A stretch of 19,568 nt of DNA from positions 1 to 19,568 of the forward strand of contig DASQSZ010000040.1 of the NCBI GenBank assembly GCA_035642125.1, read 5' to 3'. The DNA is from CALAED01 sp937891035 (GTDB lineage: Bacteria; Actinomycetota; Actinomycetes; Streptosporangiales; Streptosporangiaceae). The position numbers and the translations under genes were made by a program. Position 1 is the stretch's first letter. Every line of letters begins with the position of its first letter. The notes beneath the pieces are model-generated. The model saw nothing but the letters and a program-made list of their open reading frames with translations, was not told the DNA's origin and did no database searches. Below are positions 1 to 7,239 of this stretch, piece after piece.

Positions 1-1
1 C

Positions 2-196
2 TTCCGCGACTACATCATGGACCTCGGCGCGAAGGGCCGACTGTTCGACGTGGTCAGCCGGGCCGCGGCCGAGAAGGTCCTGGCCCCGCCGCACGCCGAC
101 CGCCGCACCGTCTGGGCCCTCGCCACGCTCGCCTGCCTGTACTCCGGCGACTACCGGCACGCCCGCGAACCGGTCCCCCTCCTCCCGGTCACCTGA
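2..196 (+). CDS. C-terminal end of an unrecognised protein (partial)
   Basis: An open frame enters from the left edge and ends at TGA 194-196, giving 64 residues with actinobacterial GC-ending codons. The start lies outside the window. The visible part begins FRDYIMDLGAKG and ends in a proline-rich tail (EPVPLLPV). It has no transmembrane segment or catalytic motif that I can name. It does not resemble the C-terminus of TadB or TadC, which usually precede the DUF4244 gene in tad loci, and a 317-bp gap separates it from that gene. It probably belongs to a different transcription unit. The family is unknown. Confidence 0.6.
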   Translation, partial: FRDYIMDLGAKGRLFDVVSRAAAEKVLAPPHADRRTVWALATLACLYSGDYRHAREPVPLLPVT

Positions 197-513
197 TGCC
201 AGCGGTCAGCCGCGACCGTACTTGTTCGCGGGCTGCCAGAAGAAGAGCAGGCCGACGACGAAGAAAGCCCTGGCACCGCGCGTGTGACTGCGTGAAGTCG
301 TCGGTAGGTGTCGGCGCTGCGTACGCCATCTCGTCCTGGGTGCGGACAACCCTGTTCATGGTCACCGCCCTTGGTCGCGGTTGAGACGGCGGGGAGAGCC
401 GGTTTCTTATGGAGCGGCGTCCACTGTCCACAGAACGTGATTCGCCTGGTCTGATGACGACGCCCCGACCACCCTGAGGACCGTACGTACGCGGGATCGA
501 AGGGAGTTGCTTC
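197..513. other. Intergenic gap before the pilin mini-operon
   Basis: The stretch has no convincing gene. Short open frames on both strands are arginine-rich and lack ribosome binding sites, as expected for chance frames in GC-rich DNA. It must hold the promoter of the pilin operon if that operon starts here, but I see no clear -35/-10 pair. A small palindromic run CGTACGTACG lies near 483-492, and a GGGAG ribosome binding site at 502-506 serves the next gene. Confidence 0.4.
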
Positions 514-705
514 ATGCGAGTGCCGTTCATTATCGGCCGCAGTCGGGGTCGGCACGCCAGAGACGAAGGCATGTCCACCGCCGAATACGCGGTCGGCACC
601 GTCGCCGCCGCCGCATTCGCGGGGCTGCTTTTCAAGATTGTCACTAGTTCCGAGGTGAGGACCCTGCTCTCCGGGATCATCCGCAGGGCCCTCCAAATGG
701 GGTGA
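514..705 (+). CDS. DUF4244 Flp-like pilin
   Basis: This 63-residue protein has a basic N-terminus, then DEG-MSTAEYAVG followed by a hydrophobic helix (about residues 26-45). A Gly before a five-residue stretch ending in Glu-Tyr is the cleavage signature of Flp-type prepilins: cleavage after Gly19 would place Glu at +5 and Tyr at +6 of the mature protein. The sequence closely resembles the DUF4244 proteins found in actinobacterial tad loci, where they are the presumed small pilin subunit. ATG 514 has a GGGAG ribosome binding site 7 nt upstream. The stop codon overlaps the GTG start of the next gene, so the two are probably translationally coupled. The tadA/B/C assembly genes are not in the window. 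Its role as an exported pilin is inferred from the family. Confidence 0.88.
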   Translation: MRVPFIIGRSRGRHARDEGMSTAEYAVGTVAAAAFAGLLFKIVTSSEVRTLLSGIIRRALQMG

Positions 706-1094
706 GCCGACGTCGAAGCCGGGGGCGGCGGGGCGGCGCGACGGCGGAGCAGGGGTCGGTCACCGTTGAGATCGCCGTGGCGCTTCCGGCGTTGGTCCTC
801 GTCGTGGCGATCGCATTGTGGGGTGTCTCCGTCGCGGCCGCCCGTGTGGCCTGTGTGGACGCCGCTCGGGCCGGGGCCCGGGCGGCGGCACGCGGCGAGC
901 CGCTGTCGGCCGTGCGGGCCGCCGCGCTACGGGGCGCTCCGTCAGGGGCTCGGGTCGCCATGCGCCGCGATGGCGACCTCACCGCGGTCGAAGTCAGCGT
1001 CGTGCTTCGTGCGCCCGCGCTGGGTGGTCTCCCGCCGATCGTCGTACACGAACGTGCCGTCGCCGCAACCGAGCCGGGAGGGAGCGCGCCTTGA
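702..1094 (+). CDS. TadE-family minor pilin / pseudopilin
   Basis: This 130-residue protein begins with a short basic segment, then EQG-SVTVEIAVALPALVLVV and a single hydrophobic helix (about residues 18-45). Gly followed by five residues ending in Glu, leading into the helix, is the prepilin-like site of TadE/TadF proteins. The rest is an Ala/Arg-rich extracytoplasmic domain with the usual ARVACVDAARAGARAAARG stretch after the helix. TadE proteins are thought to act as minor pilins in tad pilus biogenesis. The GTG start (702-704) overlaps the preceding TGA, consistent with a shared message. No separate ribosome binding site is evident, so coupling probably drives translation. Confidence 0.88.
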   Translation: MSRRRSRGRRGGATAEQGSVTVEIAVALPALVLVVAIALWGVSVAAARVACVDAARAGARAAARGEPLSAVRAAALRGAPSGARVAMRRDGDLTAVEVSVVLRAPALGGLPPIVVHERAVAATEPGGSAP

Positions 1095-1210
1095 AGGCGG
1101 GCGGCTCCGCGCGAGCCAACAGCCGGTCGGGCCCGCATGCCCGGCGTCGCGGCCGTGCCGTCTACACCTGCGGGCCCCTCCAGAGGACGCGGGAACGCGG
1201 AGGCATGAGG

Positions 1211-1804
1211 ATGCGGCAACGACGGCTCTGCCGGGGACGACACGATCGCGGTTCGGGCACCGTCTGGGTGATCGCGTTGATGGCGCTGGTGTGGCTGGTC
1301 GCCATGTTCGCGATGTCGGCCGGTGGGGTGCGTGCGGCCAGGCATCGGGCGCTCGCGGCGGCCGATCTCGCCGCCCTGGCCGCGGCCTCCCACGCCATGA
1401 ACGGCTCCGTCAGGGCCTGCGGCGTCGCCGCCACCGTCGCACGTGCCGCGCATGCGCGGCTTATGAGGTGCGCCCTGCGCGCCCGCATCGCCGGGGTCAA
1501 GGTCGCGGTGACGTCACAAGTGATCGGCCTCGGCTCGATCAAGATCACTGCGATCGCGCGGGCAGGTCCGGTTCATCCGTGGTGGCCGCCCGAAGACGCA
1601 GCGGCGATGAGCCCAAAACCAGGGACAAGGAGTGATGTGTGGTACGAGCTTCAGAGTTCAGGTGTCTCGCCGGCCAGGCAGCCCTTACAGCTTCGACCGT
1701 ACGGTGATCACACCGGACATCGAGGGGGGAGGGGCGGCGACTCCACCCATGAGATGCGGTCCTTCGGGCGCGGGCGGCCGGCGTGTCGCCGGCCGAGCGG
1801 ATGA
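1211..1804 (+). CDS. TadE-like protein of the helicase/secretion neighbourhood family, with an unusual C-terminal extension
   Basis: Residues 1-120 match the small TadE-like family that accompanies DECH helicases in actinobacteria: basic N-terminus, DRGSGTVWVIALMALVWLVA membrane helix, GGVRAARHRALAAADLAALAAA, a Cys-containing middle, and a terminal GSIKITAIARAGPV. ATG 1211 was chosen because GGAGG at 1199-1203 lies 7 nt upstream. The in-frame ATG at 1205 would be only 1 nt from it. The family normally ends soon after ARAGP. Here the frame runs on for about 75 residues of Arg/Gly/Pro-rich, low-conservation sequence to TGA 1802-1804. Loss of an ancestral stop codon, or a frameshift, is a plausible explanation. 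Unlike its two neighbours, it lacks Glu at +5 after the Gly. Confidence 0.75.
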   Translation: MRQRRLCRGRHDRGSGTVWVIALMALVWLVAMFAMSAGGVRAARHRALAAADLAALAAASHAMNGSVRACGVAATVARAAHARLMRCALRARIAGVKVAVTSQVIGLGSIKITAIARAGPVHPWWPPEDAAAMSPKPGTRSDVWYELQSSGVSPARQPLQLRPYGDHTGHRGGRGGDSTHEMRSFGRGRPACRRPSG

Positions 1805-1887
1805 ACCTCAAGGAACGAGACCGGCATCGCGCAAATGGGAGCGGAGAGTAGTTTCAGGATGCTTGGATTGTCACCGACACAAGACCG

Positions 1888-1917
1888 TTGTTACCGGCGA
1901 GTTCTGTACGCTACTGT
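1888..1917 (+). promoter_or_regulatory. Candidate promoter of the Fn3-like membrane protein gene
   Basis: TTGTTA (1888-1893) and TACTGT (1912-1917) are separated by 18 bp and resemble the -35 and TAnnnT -10 elements of the main actinobacterial sigma factor. The surrounding 1805-2004 stretch holds no gene and is noticeably less GC-rich than its neighbours. Transcription would start near 1925, leaving a leader of about 80 nt before the GTG start at 2005. The match is partial and not experimentally supported. Confidence 0.35.
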
Positions 1918-2004
1918 AAGCATCCGCGTACTGCAGGAATCATCGGCTTCGCCGGCCAGGTGGCATCAGTGCCCTAGCGTGAGGACGACGAAGGGAACTA
2001 CGCC

Positions 2005-3396
2005 GTGACGTCGATCCGCAAATTCGGGGCGTTGACGGTACCTTTGGCTGTCGGCCTTGTCGCGTTCGGCCCCGGCGCCGCCGCTCAGGCGGCGAGGTCG
2101 GGCATCACGAGCCCAGGAAGCAACGCGGTCATCACCCGTGGATCGACTACCACGGTGACGGCACATCTGGACTTGCTCGGTACCGGCACACTCTACGTGC
2201 GTGGCCCGGGCACCGGCGGTGACCGGAAGATCGCCAGTGGGCTCGGCCCCAAAGACATCTCCGGCAGCGTCAATATCAGCCGGAACGGCCGCTACGTGGC
2301 CACGCTCAAGGGCCTGCTCGGCACGCTCGACCAACGGACCTTCTACGTGCGGGTCCCGCCGGCGCGACCAAGCGGGGTCGACGCGAGCGTTTCCGACCGC
2401 AAGCTGGTCGTGCGCTGGGACCGGGGCAATGAGTCGGACCTCACCGGCTACGACGTTTTCGCGGGCGGCGCTCGGCAACGGCAAGGCTCCCCTGGAGCGC
2501 TGTGCGCCGGCGACGTTTGCTCCACGGCGCTGAGCCTGCCCGCTTCCGGTGGACGCGTTGAGGTCGGTGTGCGGGCGCGTCGGTCCACCGGCACCGGCGG
2601 CACGGTCAGCTCCGGTCTGTCGACGACGTCCGCGCGGCTGCCGGTCGCCACCCCGCTGGCGGGGACTGCGGGCCGCGCCCCGGCGGCCCGGCTCCCGTCG
2701 GCGGCCCCGTCGTCGACCTCGTCGGCCAACCCGTTGTTGCCACTCCCTGGCAGGTCCCCGTTGTCGCTGCCCACCGTCGCACCGGATGGCCAGGCGTCCG
2801 GCTTCCAGTACCCCACACCCGGCCCGCAGGTCGCGGGCCCGGCGACCGCGCCCAAGGCCGAAGAGGCGTCCTCCGCCGGCCCGATGAGATGGGGCAAGAG
2901 CGTGGCGCTCGCCCTGATCATGCTGATCGTGGCCGCCCACCTCGGTGCTTGGACTCGGCGGCTGCGGCTCGCCCAAGCCGCGGAAATGAGTCCGGACAGT
3001 GCCGCGGCGGCACGGGGTAGACGACGGAACAAGGCCGAGCGCATGCATGCTTCGACACCTGAGCCGGCAACGGCGGCCGACGATGGCGCGGAGGCAGCAG
3101 GTTCGTCGGCTCCTCCGGTCGAGCGGTCGCGTACGGGGAGCCGGGCCACGGGTGGCGCGGGCTCCGGACGGCTCATCGACGCCAAGGGGCCGGTCGCCAA
3201 CCCTGCGCTGCTGAGCATGAATGGCGATACCCGCCGGTCAACGACCGCGCCGGCCGATGAGGCGTCCTCCTCCACGGTTGTGGCCGCCACCACCCGAGCC
3301 GGTGCGACGTCTCAAGACGACCAGATCCACTCGAAGCCCCGGGGCTCACGCGCACGCCGGTCGGCTGGATACCGCGGGCGCCGCCGGGCCGACTGA
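2005..3396 (+). CDS. Secreted, membrane-anchored protein with a fibronectin type III-like domain
   Basis: This is a 463-residue protein. Residues 1-30 form a Sec signal peptide ending AAAQAA. An Ig-like/beta-rich segment follows (about 31-117). Residues 118-212 have an Fn3-like pattern (PARPSGVDASV, LVVRWDRG, LTGYDVF), and two close cysteines (C167, C172) could form a disulfide. Residues 213-293 are a Pro/Ser/Ala-rich linker. A transmembrane helix (about 299-316) is followed by WTRRLR and a long basic, disordered cytoplasmic tail of about 145 residues. The topology is therefore an external domain on a stalk with an internal tail. GTG 2005 is preceded by AAGGGA at 1991-1996. The gene directly follows the tad-type genes, so a surface-adhesion or pilus-associated role is possible, but I do not recognise a named family. 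Confidence 0.8.
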   Translation: MTSIRKFGALTVPLAVGLVAFGPGAAAQAARSGITSPGSNAVITRGSTTTVTAHLDLLGTGTLYVRGPGTGGDRKIASGLGPKDISGSVNISRNGRYVATLKGLLGTLDQRTFYVRVPPARPSGVDASVSDRKLVVRWDRGNESDLTGYDVFAGGARQRQGSPGALCAGDVCSTALSLPASGGRVEVGVRARRSTGTGGTVSSGLSTTSARLPVATPLAGTAGRAPAARLPSAAPSSTSSANPLLPLPGRSPLSLPTVAPDGQASGFQYPTPGPQVAGPATAPKAEEASSAGPMRWGKSVALALIMLIVAAHLGAWTRRLRLAQAAEMSPDSAAAARGRRRNKAERMHASTPEPATAADDGAEAAGSSAPPVERSRTGSRATGGAGSGRLIDAKGPVANPALLSMNGDTRRSTTAPADEASSSTVVAATTRAGATSQDDQIHSKPRGSRARRSAGYRGRRRAD

Positions 3397-3464
3397 TCCG
3401 CCCGATCCGCGTCGGCGTTGGGCGGCGGACGATAAGTGTCCGGCAAAAACGCCGCGTCGACGGG

Positions 3465-3815
3465 GCTGAGCGTGCGGCGAGAAAGCAGAGTCACTTCTTC
3501 CGCTCGGTTCCTTCGCGTCCCGGGATGGCACGCAGAGTCCAATGATTCGTATGGAATCGCCGGTGACGGCGTTGACGATGCGGGCGTGCAGGCCACAGAC
3601 GAGCATGATGACGTGGGTTCGGCGTGGGTTCGTCCGATGCCGATGTGGCGGAGTTTGCCGCCGACGCGGAGGGTCACGACGCCGGTGTCGTCGATGCGGC
3701 CCTGGCGGATGCGGATGCGGGTGTCGGCGTCGCGGCTGCCGGTGGGCAGCGCCTTGGGCAGGGCGGTGTAGACGTCGCCGGGGTGGCTCGGCGGGATCGG
3801 AGGTTTGGGGGTATT
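3465..3815 (-). pseudogene. C-terminal remnant of an IS481-like transposase
   Basis: On the minus strand, residues equivalent to the transposase C-terminus are readable in pieces: RRATPA, then DVYTALPKALPTGSRDADT, then IDDTGVVTLRVGGKLRHIGIGRTHA, then VIMLVCGLHARIVNAVTGDS and a decayed tail ending PSRDAKEPSGR. This order and the phrase 'DTG-VTLR---LRHIGIGRTH' are typical of the C-terminal part of IS481-family transposases. The pieces lie in different frames. Single-base losses near 3780 and near 3621 would each restore continuity. The DDE catalytic region is missing, and no terminal inverted repeats were found. It is a dead fragment, joined almost directly to the truncated ATPase copy upstream of it. 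Confidence 0.7.
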
Positions 3816-3846
3816 GCGGGCAAGCCGCGAGAGCGGGCAGGTATCA

Positions 3847-3996
3847 GGCTCGGGCGACTCCTCGACGTGCCGACACAACGGCGACCGCGGATCAAGATGG
3901 CCCTGCCGGGATGCCCTGTCCGGCCGCCGCGCCGTATCACCGAACCTCCACGAGATGGAACGCTCGGACTTGGAACACTCAAGAACGAGTGCTTCC
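3847..3996 (-). pseudogene. Truncated copy of the DUF234-type ATPase gene (N-terminal end)
   Basis: This piece is homologous to the start of the ATPase pseudogene at 5801-7235, in the same orientation. An exact 26-nt match links 3885-3910 with 7111-7136, and the flanking sequence aligns on both sides with small deletions. The translation contains RGGRTGHPGRAILIRGRRCVGTS. Its Walker A is ruined (GRRCVGTS against GRPRVGKS), and the segment encoding GRDRELAALRRLLDQ is deleted. The start codon equivalent is lost. The upstream 15-bp-period direct repeat is retained. It is an old, decayed paralog, or the remnant of a duplication, now abutting an IS481-like fragment. Confidence 0.75.
3957..3982. repeat. 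Two direct 11-mers with 15-bp period at the truncated ATPase copy
   Basis: GGAACGCTCGG (3957-3967) and GGAACACTCAA (3972-3982) repeat with a 15-bp period. The same arrangement occurs at 7240-7265 immediately upstream of the larger ATPase pseudogene. On the minus strand the better unit reads TTGAGTGTTCC. It is a possible operator or conserved promoter element of this ATPase family. The function is inferred from position only. Confidence 0.45.
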
Positions 3997-4065
3997 GGTA
4001 GACATCTCCGCGGAGTCGTCGTTTGCAAGCCGGGTGGGTGTGGGGATCGGGGGTAGTGAGCGTCG

Positions 4066-5187
4066 ATGTTCGATGATCTGCAAGAGCATGTCCAGGCCGG
4101 GGTCGATGAGCTGGTGGCGACGGGCGCCGAGGTTGGGTTGCAGGTCGCAGTGGTGGTGGACGGCCGGGTGGGGGTGGACGCCGTGGGTGGTCTGGCCGAC
4201 TCTCGGCGCGGGCTGGCCGTGGCCTCGGACACGTTGTTCTTCGCCGCGTCGACCGCAAAGGGGGTGGCCTCAGCGGTCGCCCATGTGCTCGTTGAGCGGG
4301 GGGAGCTTGCCTACGACATGCGGGCGGCCGAGGTGTGGCCCGAGTTCGGCGCTCACGGCAAGGATCGGGTGACGCTTCGCCATGTGCTGACGCACACCGC
4401 GGGCGTGCCCGCTCCGCCGTATTACATCACGGTTGCCGGCCTGCGTGACTGGGACCAGATGTGCGCCATGCTCGCCGCGGCCGAGCCTTGGTGGGAGCCG
4501 GGCACCCGCTTTGGATACCACGCTCAGACGTTCGGCTTCTTGCTCGGCGAGATCGTGCGGCGGGCCACCGGCCACGGTCTGTCGTGGTGGCTGCGTGAGG
4601 CGGTTACTCGTCCGCTCGGCATCGAGGACGAGGTGCACTTCGGGGTCCCCGAGACGTTGCTGGATCGGGTGGCGCGCCAGGAGCCGCCGGCCGGGACGGC
4701 GCTCCCGTCTCCCGAGCCGGGATCGCCGGCCGATCGGGCGAACCCGCCCGGCATCCGTCCCGACGCCGACTACGCCAACCGGCCGGACGTGCTGACGTTG
4801 GACCTGCCCTCTGCGGGCACCATGACCGCCCGCGGAGCGGCCCGCCTCTACGCCGCCCTGCTCGGCCACGTCGACGGCGTCGAACTCGTTTCGGCCCAGC
4901 GGTTGGCCGACATGGCTGCCGTGCATTTCGAAGGCATGGACGAGGTCATGGGCTTCCCGACCACGTGGGCGTTTGGCTTCAGCCCCTATCGTCCCGGTGA
5001 CGTACGGGACCGGCCCGAATCGACCTTCGGCATGGTCGGGATGAACGGCTCGGCGGCCTTCGGTGACATCGGCTCCGGCGTTGCGGTGGCGGTGATGCGC
5101 AACCGCTTCGGCGCCGACCTGGAAGCGGCGTCGGCCATCGACCGTATCGTGATCGATTTCGTCCCTTCTCGTCTGCGATCGGAGTAA
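4066..5187 (+). CDS. Serine hydrolase of the class C beta-lactamase/esterase family
   Basis: This 373-residue protein has the SxxK active-site motif S62-T-A-K65 in the context LFFAASTAKGV, and the family marker HTAGVP (about 110-115), corresponding to the HTSGLP block of beta-lactamase-related proteins. A Y151-H-A stands where the YxN motif is expected, then GFLLGEIVRRATG and RPLGIEDE. Near the C-terminus GMVGMNGSAAFGD takes the place of the HxG/KTG block. There is no signal peptide, so it is probably cytoplasmic. Related EstB-like enzymes hydrolyse esters or amides; the substrate here is unknown. The ribosome binding site is weak (a G-rich run at about 4046-4052). The stop lies 4 nt before the next ATG, so the two genes form an operon. 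The gene is intact although it lies between two copies of a decayed ATPase gene. Confidence 0.85.
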   Translation: MFDDLQEHVQAGVDELVATGAEVGLQVAVVVDGRVGVDAVGGLADSRRGLAVASDTLFFAASTAKGVASAVAHVLVERGELAYDMRAAEVWPEFGAHGKDRVTLRHVLTHTAGVPAPPYYITVAGLRDWDQMCAMLAAAEPWWEPGTRFGYHAQTFGFLLGEIVRRATGHGLSWWLREAVTRPLGIEDEVHFGVPETLLDRVARQEPPAGTALPSPEPGSPADRANPPGIRPDADYANRPDVLTLDLPSAGTMTARGAARLYAALLGHVDGVELVSAQRLADMAAVHFEGMDEVMGFPTTWAFGFSPYRPGDVRDRPESTFGMVGMNGSAAFGDIGSGVAVAVMRNRFGADLEAASAIDRIVIDFVPSRLRSE

Positions 5188-5191
5188 GTCA

Positions 5192-5707
5192 ATGAACGAT
5201 CCGGTGACCCAATTCGACGGCCGGTTCAGCGAGCCCGGTGCCCAGGCGACACCGTGGCCGACCACGCGTCAGGCACTGGAGACCGCGCAGTTGTCGTGGA
5301 TCACGACCGTCCGCCCCGACGGACGACCCCACGTCACGCCTTTGGTGGCCGTATGGCTCGATGACGCCCTGCACTTTTGCACGGGCCCCACCGAGCAGAA
5401 GGCCAAGAATCTAGCCGGTAATCAGAACGTGGTCCTGACCACCGGCTGCAACCGATGGGAAGAGGGACTCGACGTCGTGGTGGAGGGGGAGGCGCGACGC
5501 GTCACCGCCCCGGCCACGCTCAACCGGCTCGCCGCCGCATGGGCGGCCAAATGGGAGGGCCAGTGGCAATACGAGGTGACCGACACCGGCTTCGCCAACG
5601 CCGGCGACCCCGTGCTCGTCTTCGCGGTTAGGCCGACGAAAATCCTCGCCTTCTCGAAGGGCGGCTTCAGCCAAACCCGCTACCTCCCCGGGCCGTCCAC
5701 TCGATAG
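5192..5707 (+). CDS. Pyridoxamine 5'-phosphate oxidase-family (split-barrel flavin/F420-binding) protein
   Basis: This 171-residue protein contains the typical split-barrel core: SWITTVRPDGRPHVTPLVAVWLDD near residues 30-54, then LHFCTGPTEQKAKNL, NVVLTTG and VVVEGEARRV, ending in VLVFAVRPTKILAFSKG. These are the hallmarks of PNPOx-like proteins that bind FMN or F420; in actinobacteria many are F420-dependent reductases of unknown substrate. ATG 5192 has GGAG at 5181-5184, 7 nt upstream, inside the end of the previous gene. It is therefore very likely cotranscribed with the serine hydrolase. Whether the two enzymes act on a common substrate cannot be told. Confidence 0.87.
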   Translation: MNDPVTQFDGRFSEPGAQATPWPTTRQALETAQLSWITTVRPDGRPHVTPLVAVWLDDALHFCTGPTEQKAKNLAGNQNVVLTTGCNRWEEGLDVVVEGEARRVTAPATLNRLAAAWAAKWEGQWQYEVTDTGFANAGDPVLVFAVRPTKILAFSKGGFSQTRYLPGPSTR

Positions 5708-5717
5708 ATCAGGCAGA

Positions 5718-5798
5718 TCACCGGATACGACTGGGCCGGACGGATGATTTTACTTCTGGGTCGTCGGGGGTCTCGGTCAGCACGAGGACGTAGCGCAT
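5718..5798 (-). pseudogene. Possible 26-residue remnant downstream of the ATPase pseudogene
   Basis: An ATG at 5798 lies 2 nt after the stop of the ATPase reading frame and opens MRYVLVLTETPDDPEVKSSV, ending at TGA 5718-5720. The first 15 residues look like the beta-strand start of a real protein and the position suggests the next gene of an operon. The rest is short, and the frame runs straight into the end of the convergent flavoprotein gene. It may be the truncated start of a lost gene, or chance. Confidence 0.25.
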
Positions 5799-5800
5799 GA

Positions 5801-7235
5801 TCACGCCGGTCGCCAGGTGGCGAGCAGGTCGGCCGCGGTGATGGTTTGGATGGCGACGCCGTCGGCGCCGTGGCGAGTTACCGCGAGAAGCGGGGTGGAT
5901 TCCTCGGCACCGGGCATCTTGGAACGGTGGACGATCAACCCGGCGAGGTCGTGGTCATCGAAAGGCCGTGTCTCTTTCCACCTGATCGAGCCGAGAAAAG
6001 TGATCTTCTTGGCGATGGGTGCGCCGTCCGCGCCGACGAGGTCGATCTCAGGGTCGTTGTGCCGGGTCCACTAGCCGCCGATGGCGCTCGTTCCCCGGGG
6101 GAGCCCGTCGGTCATCCGCCGTAGCGTCTCGCGAATCACAGGCTCGATTGCCCGGCCTCGCCACGAAGCCCAGGAGCCGCGGATGCGTTCCGCCGTCAGA
6201 TCGCCGCGCCCGCGTTCGATCTCCGGCAGATGCGGGCCGAGAAAGGCCAGCCAGAACCTCAGGTGCGGATCCGCGACGACGTACCTGGTGTCCTTGGACG
6301 GGTGTACGGACAGGGGCGATGACGATCCACGATGGGCTTGCCGGTCAGCAGGCGCAGTGCGCGGGTCAGCGACGCCTGCGGCAGATCGCCCGCCGCTCGG
6401 GCGATCATCGAGAACGTACGCTCGCCGGAGCCGATGGCGCCGAGCACCAGGCGAGCCTGCGACTCGGCGGGGAATTCGGTCGCCAATGCCCGTTCGCCGC
6501 TGACCAGCAGGGCGGATGTGGGGTCGGTGACGGCGTCGGCCAGATAGTCCAAGACCGCCAGTCCCGTCGGCCATTCGTCCAGGATCAGGGGGAGACCGCC
6601 GGTGACGAGGTAGGCGTCGAACGCCTCGGCTGGAGGCACGTCGAGCATCTCGGCGGCGTCGGCCGGACTGAGCGGCGGCACGACCATTTCAGTGGTGCGT
6701 TGGTGGAAGGGACGGCCGTACTCGTTGAGCGCCTCCATCATCGCCAGATCCGAGCCGACGCACACCACATGCACCGGGCGCCTGGAAAGCTCGCGGTCGA
6801 AAAGCTTTTGCAGATCCCCTCAAAGCCCGGGTCGTTGGCGATGAGGTACGGCATCTCGTCGAGAACGACCACGCTCGGCCCCTCGTCGGGGAGGCAGCCC
6901 GCCAGGAGGCGCAGTGCGGCATCCCAGGTTCGCGGGGTCTGGTCTCGGAAAACAGCTGCGGCCGGCAGGCTCGAGGTCAGCACGGCCTCGCTGAACAGGC
7001 GTAGATCGGTTTCGGTCGTCGGCTGTGCGGATGCGGTGAAGAACACGTGCGGCACGCCGGCTCGTTCGATGAACTCCTCGACGAGCCGCGACTTGCCGAC
7101 ACGAGGGCGGCCGCGGATCAAGATGGCCCTGCCGGGGCGTCCTGCCCGGCCGCCTCGTCGTACCTGATCAAGCAGTCGCCGCAGGGCGGCGAGCTCCCGG
7201 TCTCGTCCGAATGAAGCCGCCCACGGAACCCCCAT
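5801..7235 (-). pseudogene. DUF234-type AAA ATPase, disrupted by two frameshifts and an amber stop
   Basis: Reading the minus strand through three lesions gives an almost complete ATPase of the archaeal-ATPase/DUF234 family. ATG 7235 opens MGVPWAASFGRDREL, then Walker A GRPRVGKSRL, then Walker B SVVVLDEMPYL. A one-base loss near 6813 shifts to the frame reading LQKLFDRELSRRPVHVVCVG, then GGLPLILDEWP and the winged-helix part (ASLTRALRLLTGKPIVDR). A second one-base loss near 6313, in a run of C, shifts to LSVHPSKDTRYVVADPHLRF and RGRAIEPVIRETL. An amber codon at 6071-6073 replaces the expected Tyr in GGYWTR. The frame then continues through NDPEIDLVGAD, IRWKETRPFDDHDLA and HRSKMPGAEESTPLLAVTR to TGA at 5801. 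Every expected block is present, so the decay looks recent. Two independent lesions plus a nonsense codon make assembly error less likely, but not impossible. Confidence 0.85.
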
Positions 7236-7239
7236 GGAT

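Noticed and set aside
196..384. A 62-residue frame at the start of the gap
   Set aside because: It is Arg-rich, has no ribosome binding site, and shows no conserved pattern.
1632..1919. A 95-residue frame with AAGGAG nearby
   Set aside because: The purine run is only 2 nt from the ATG, the frame overlaps the tail of the TadE-like gene, and the product resembles nothing.
4270..5265. A 331-residue open frame on the minus strand
   Set aside because: It is antisense to the serine hydrolase, has no recognisable motif, and has a His/Arg/Gly-rich composition typical of shadow frames.
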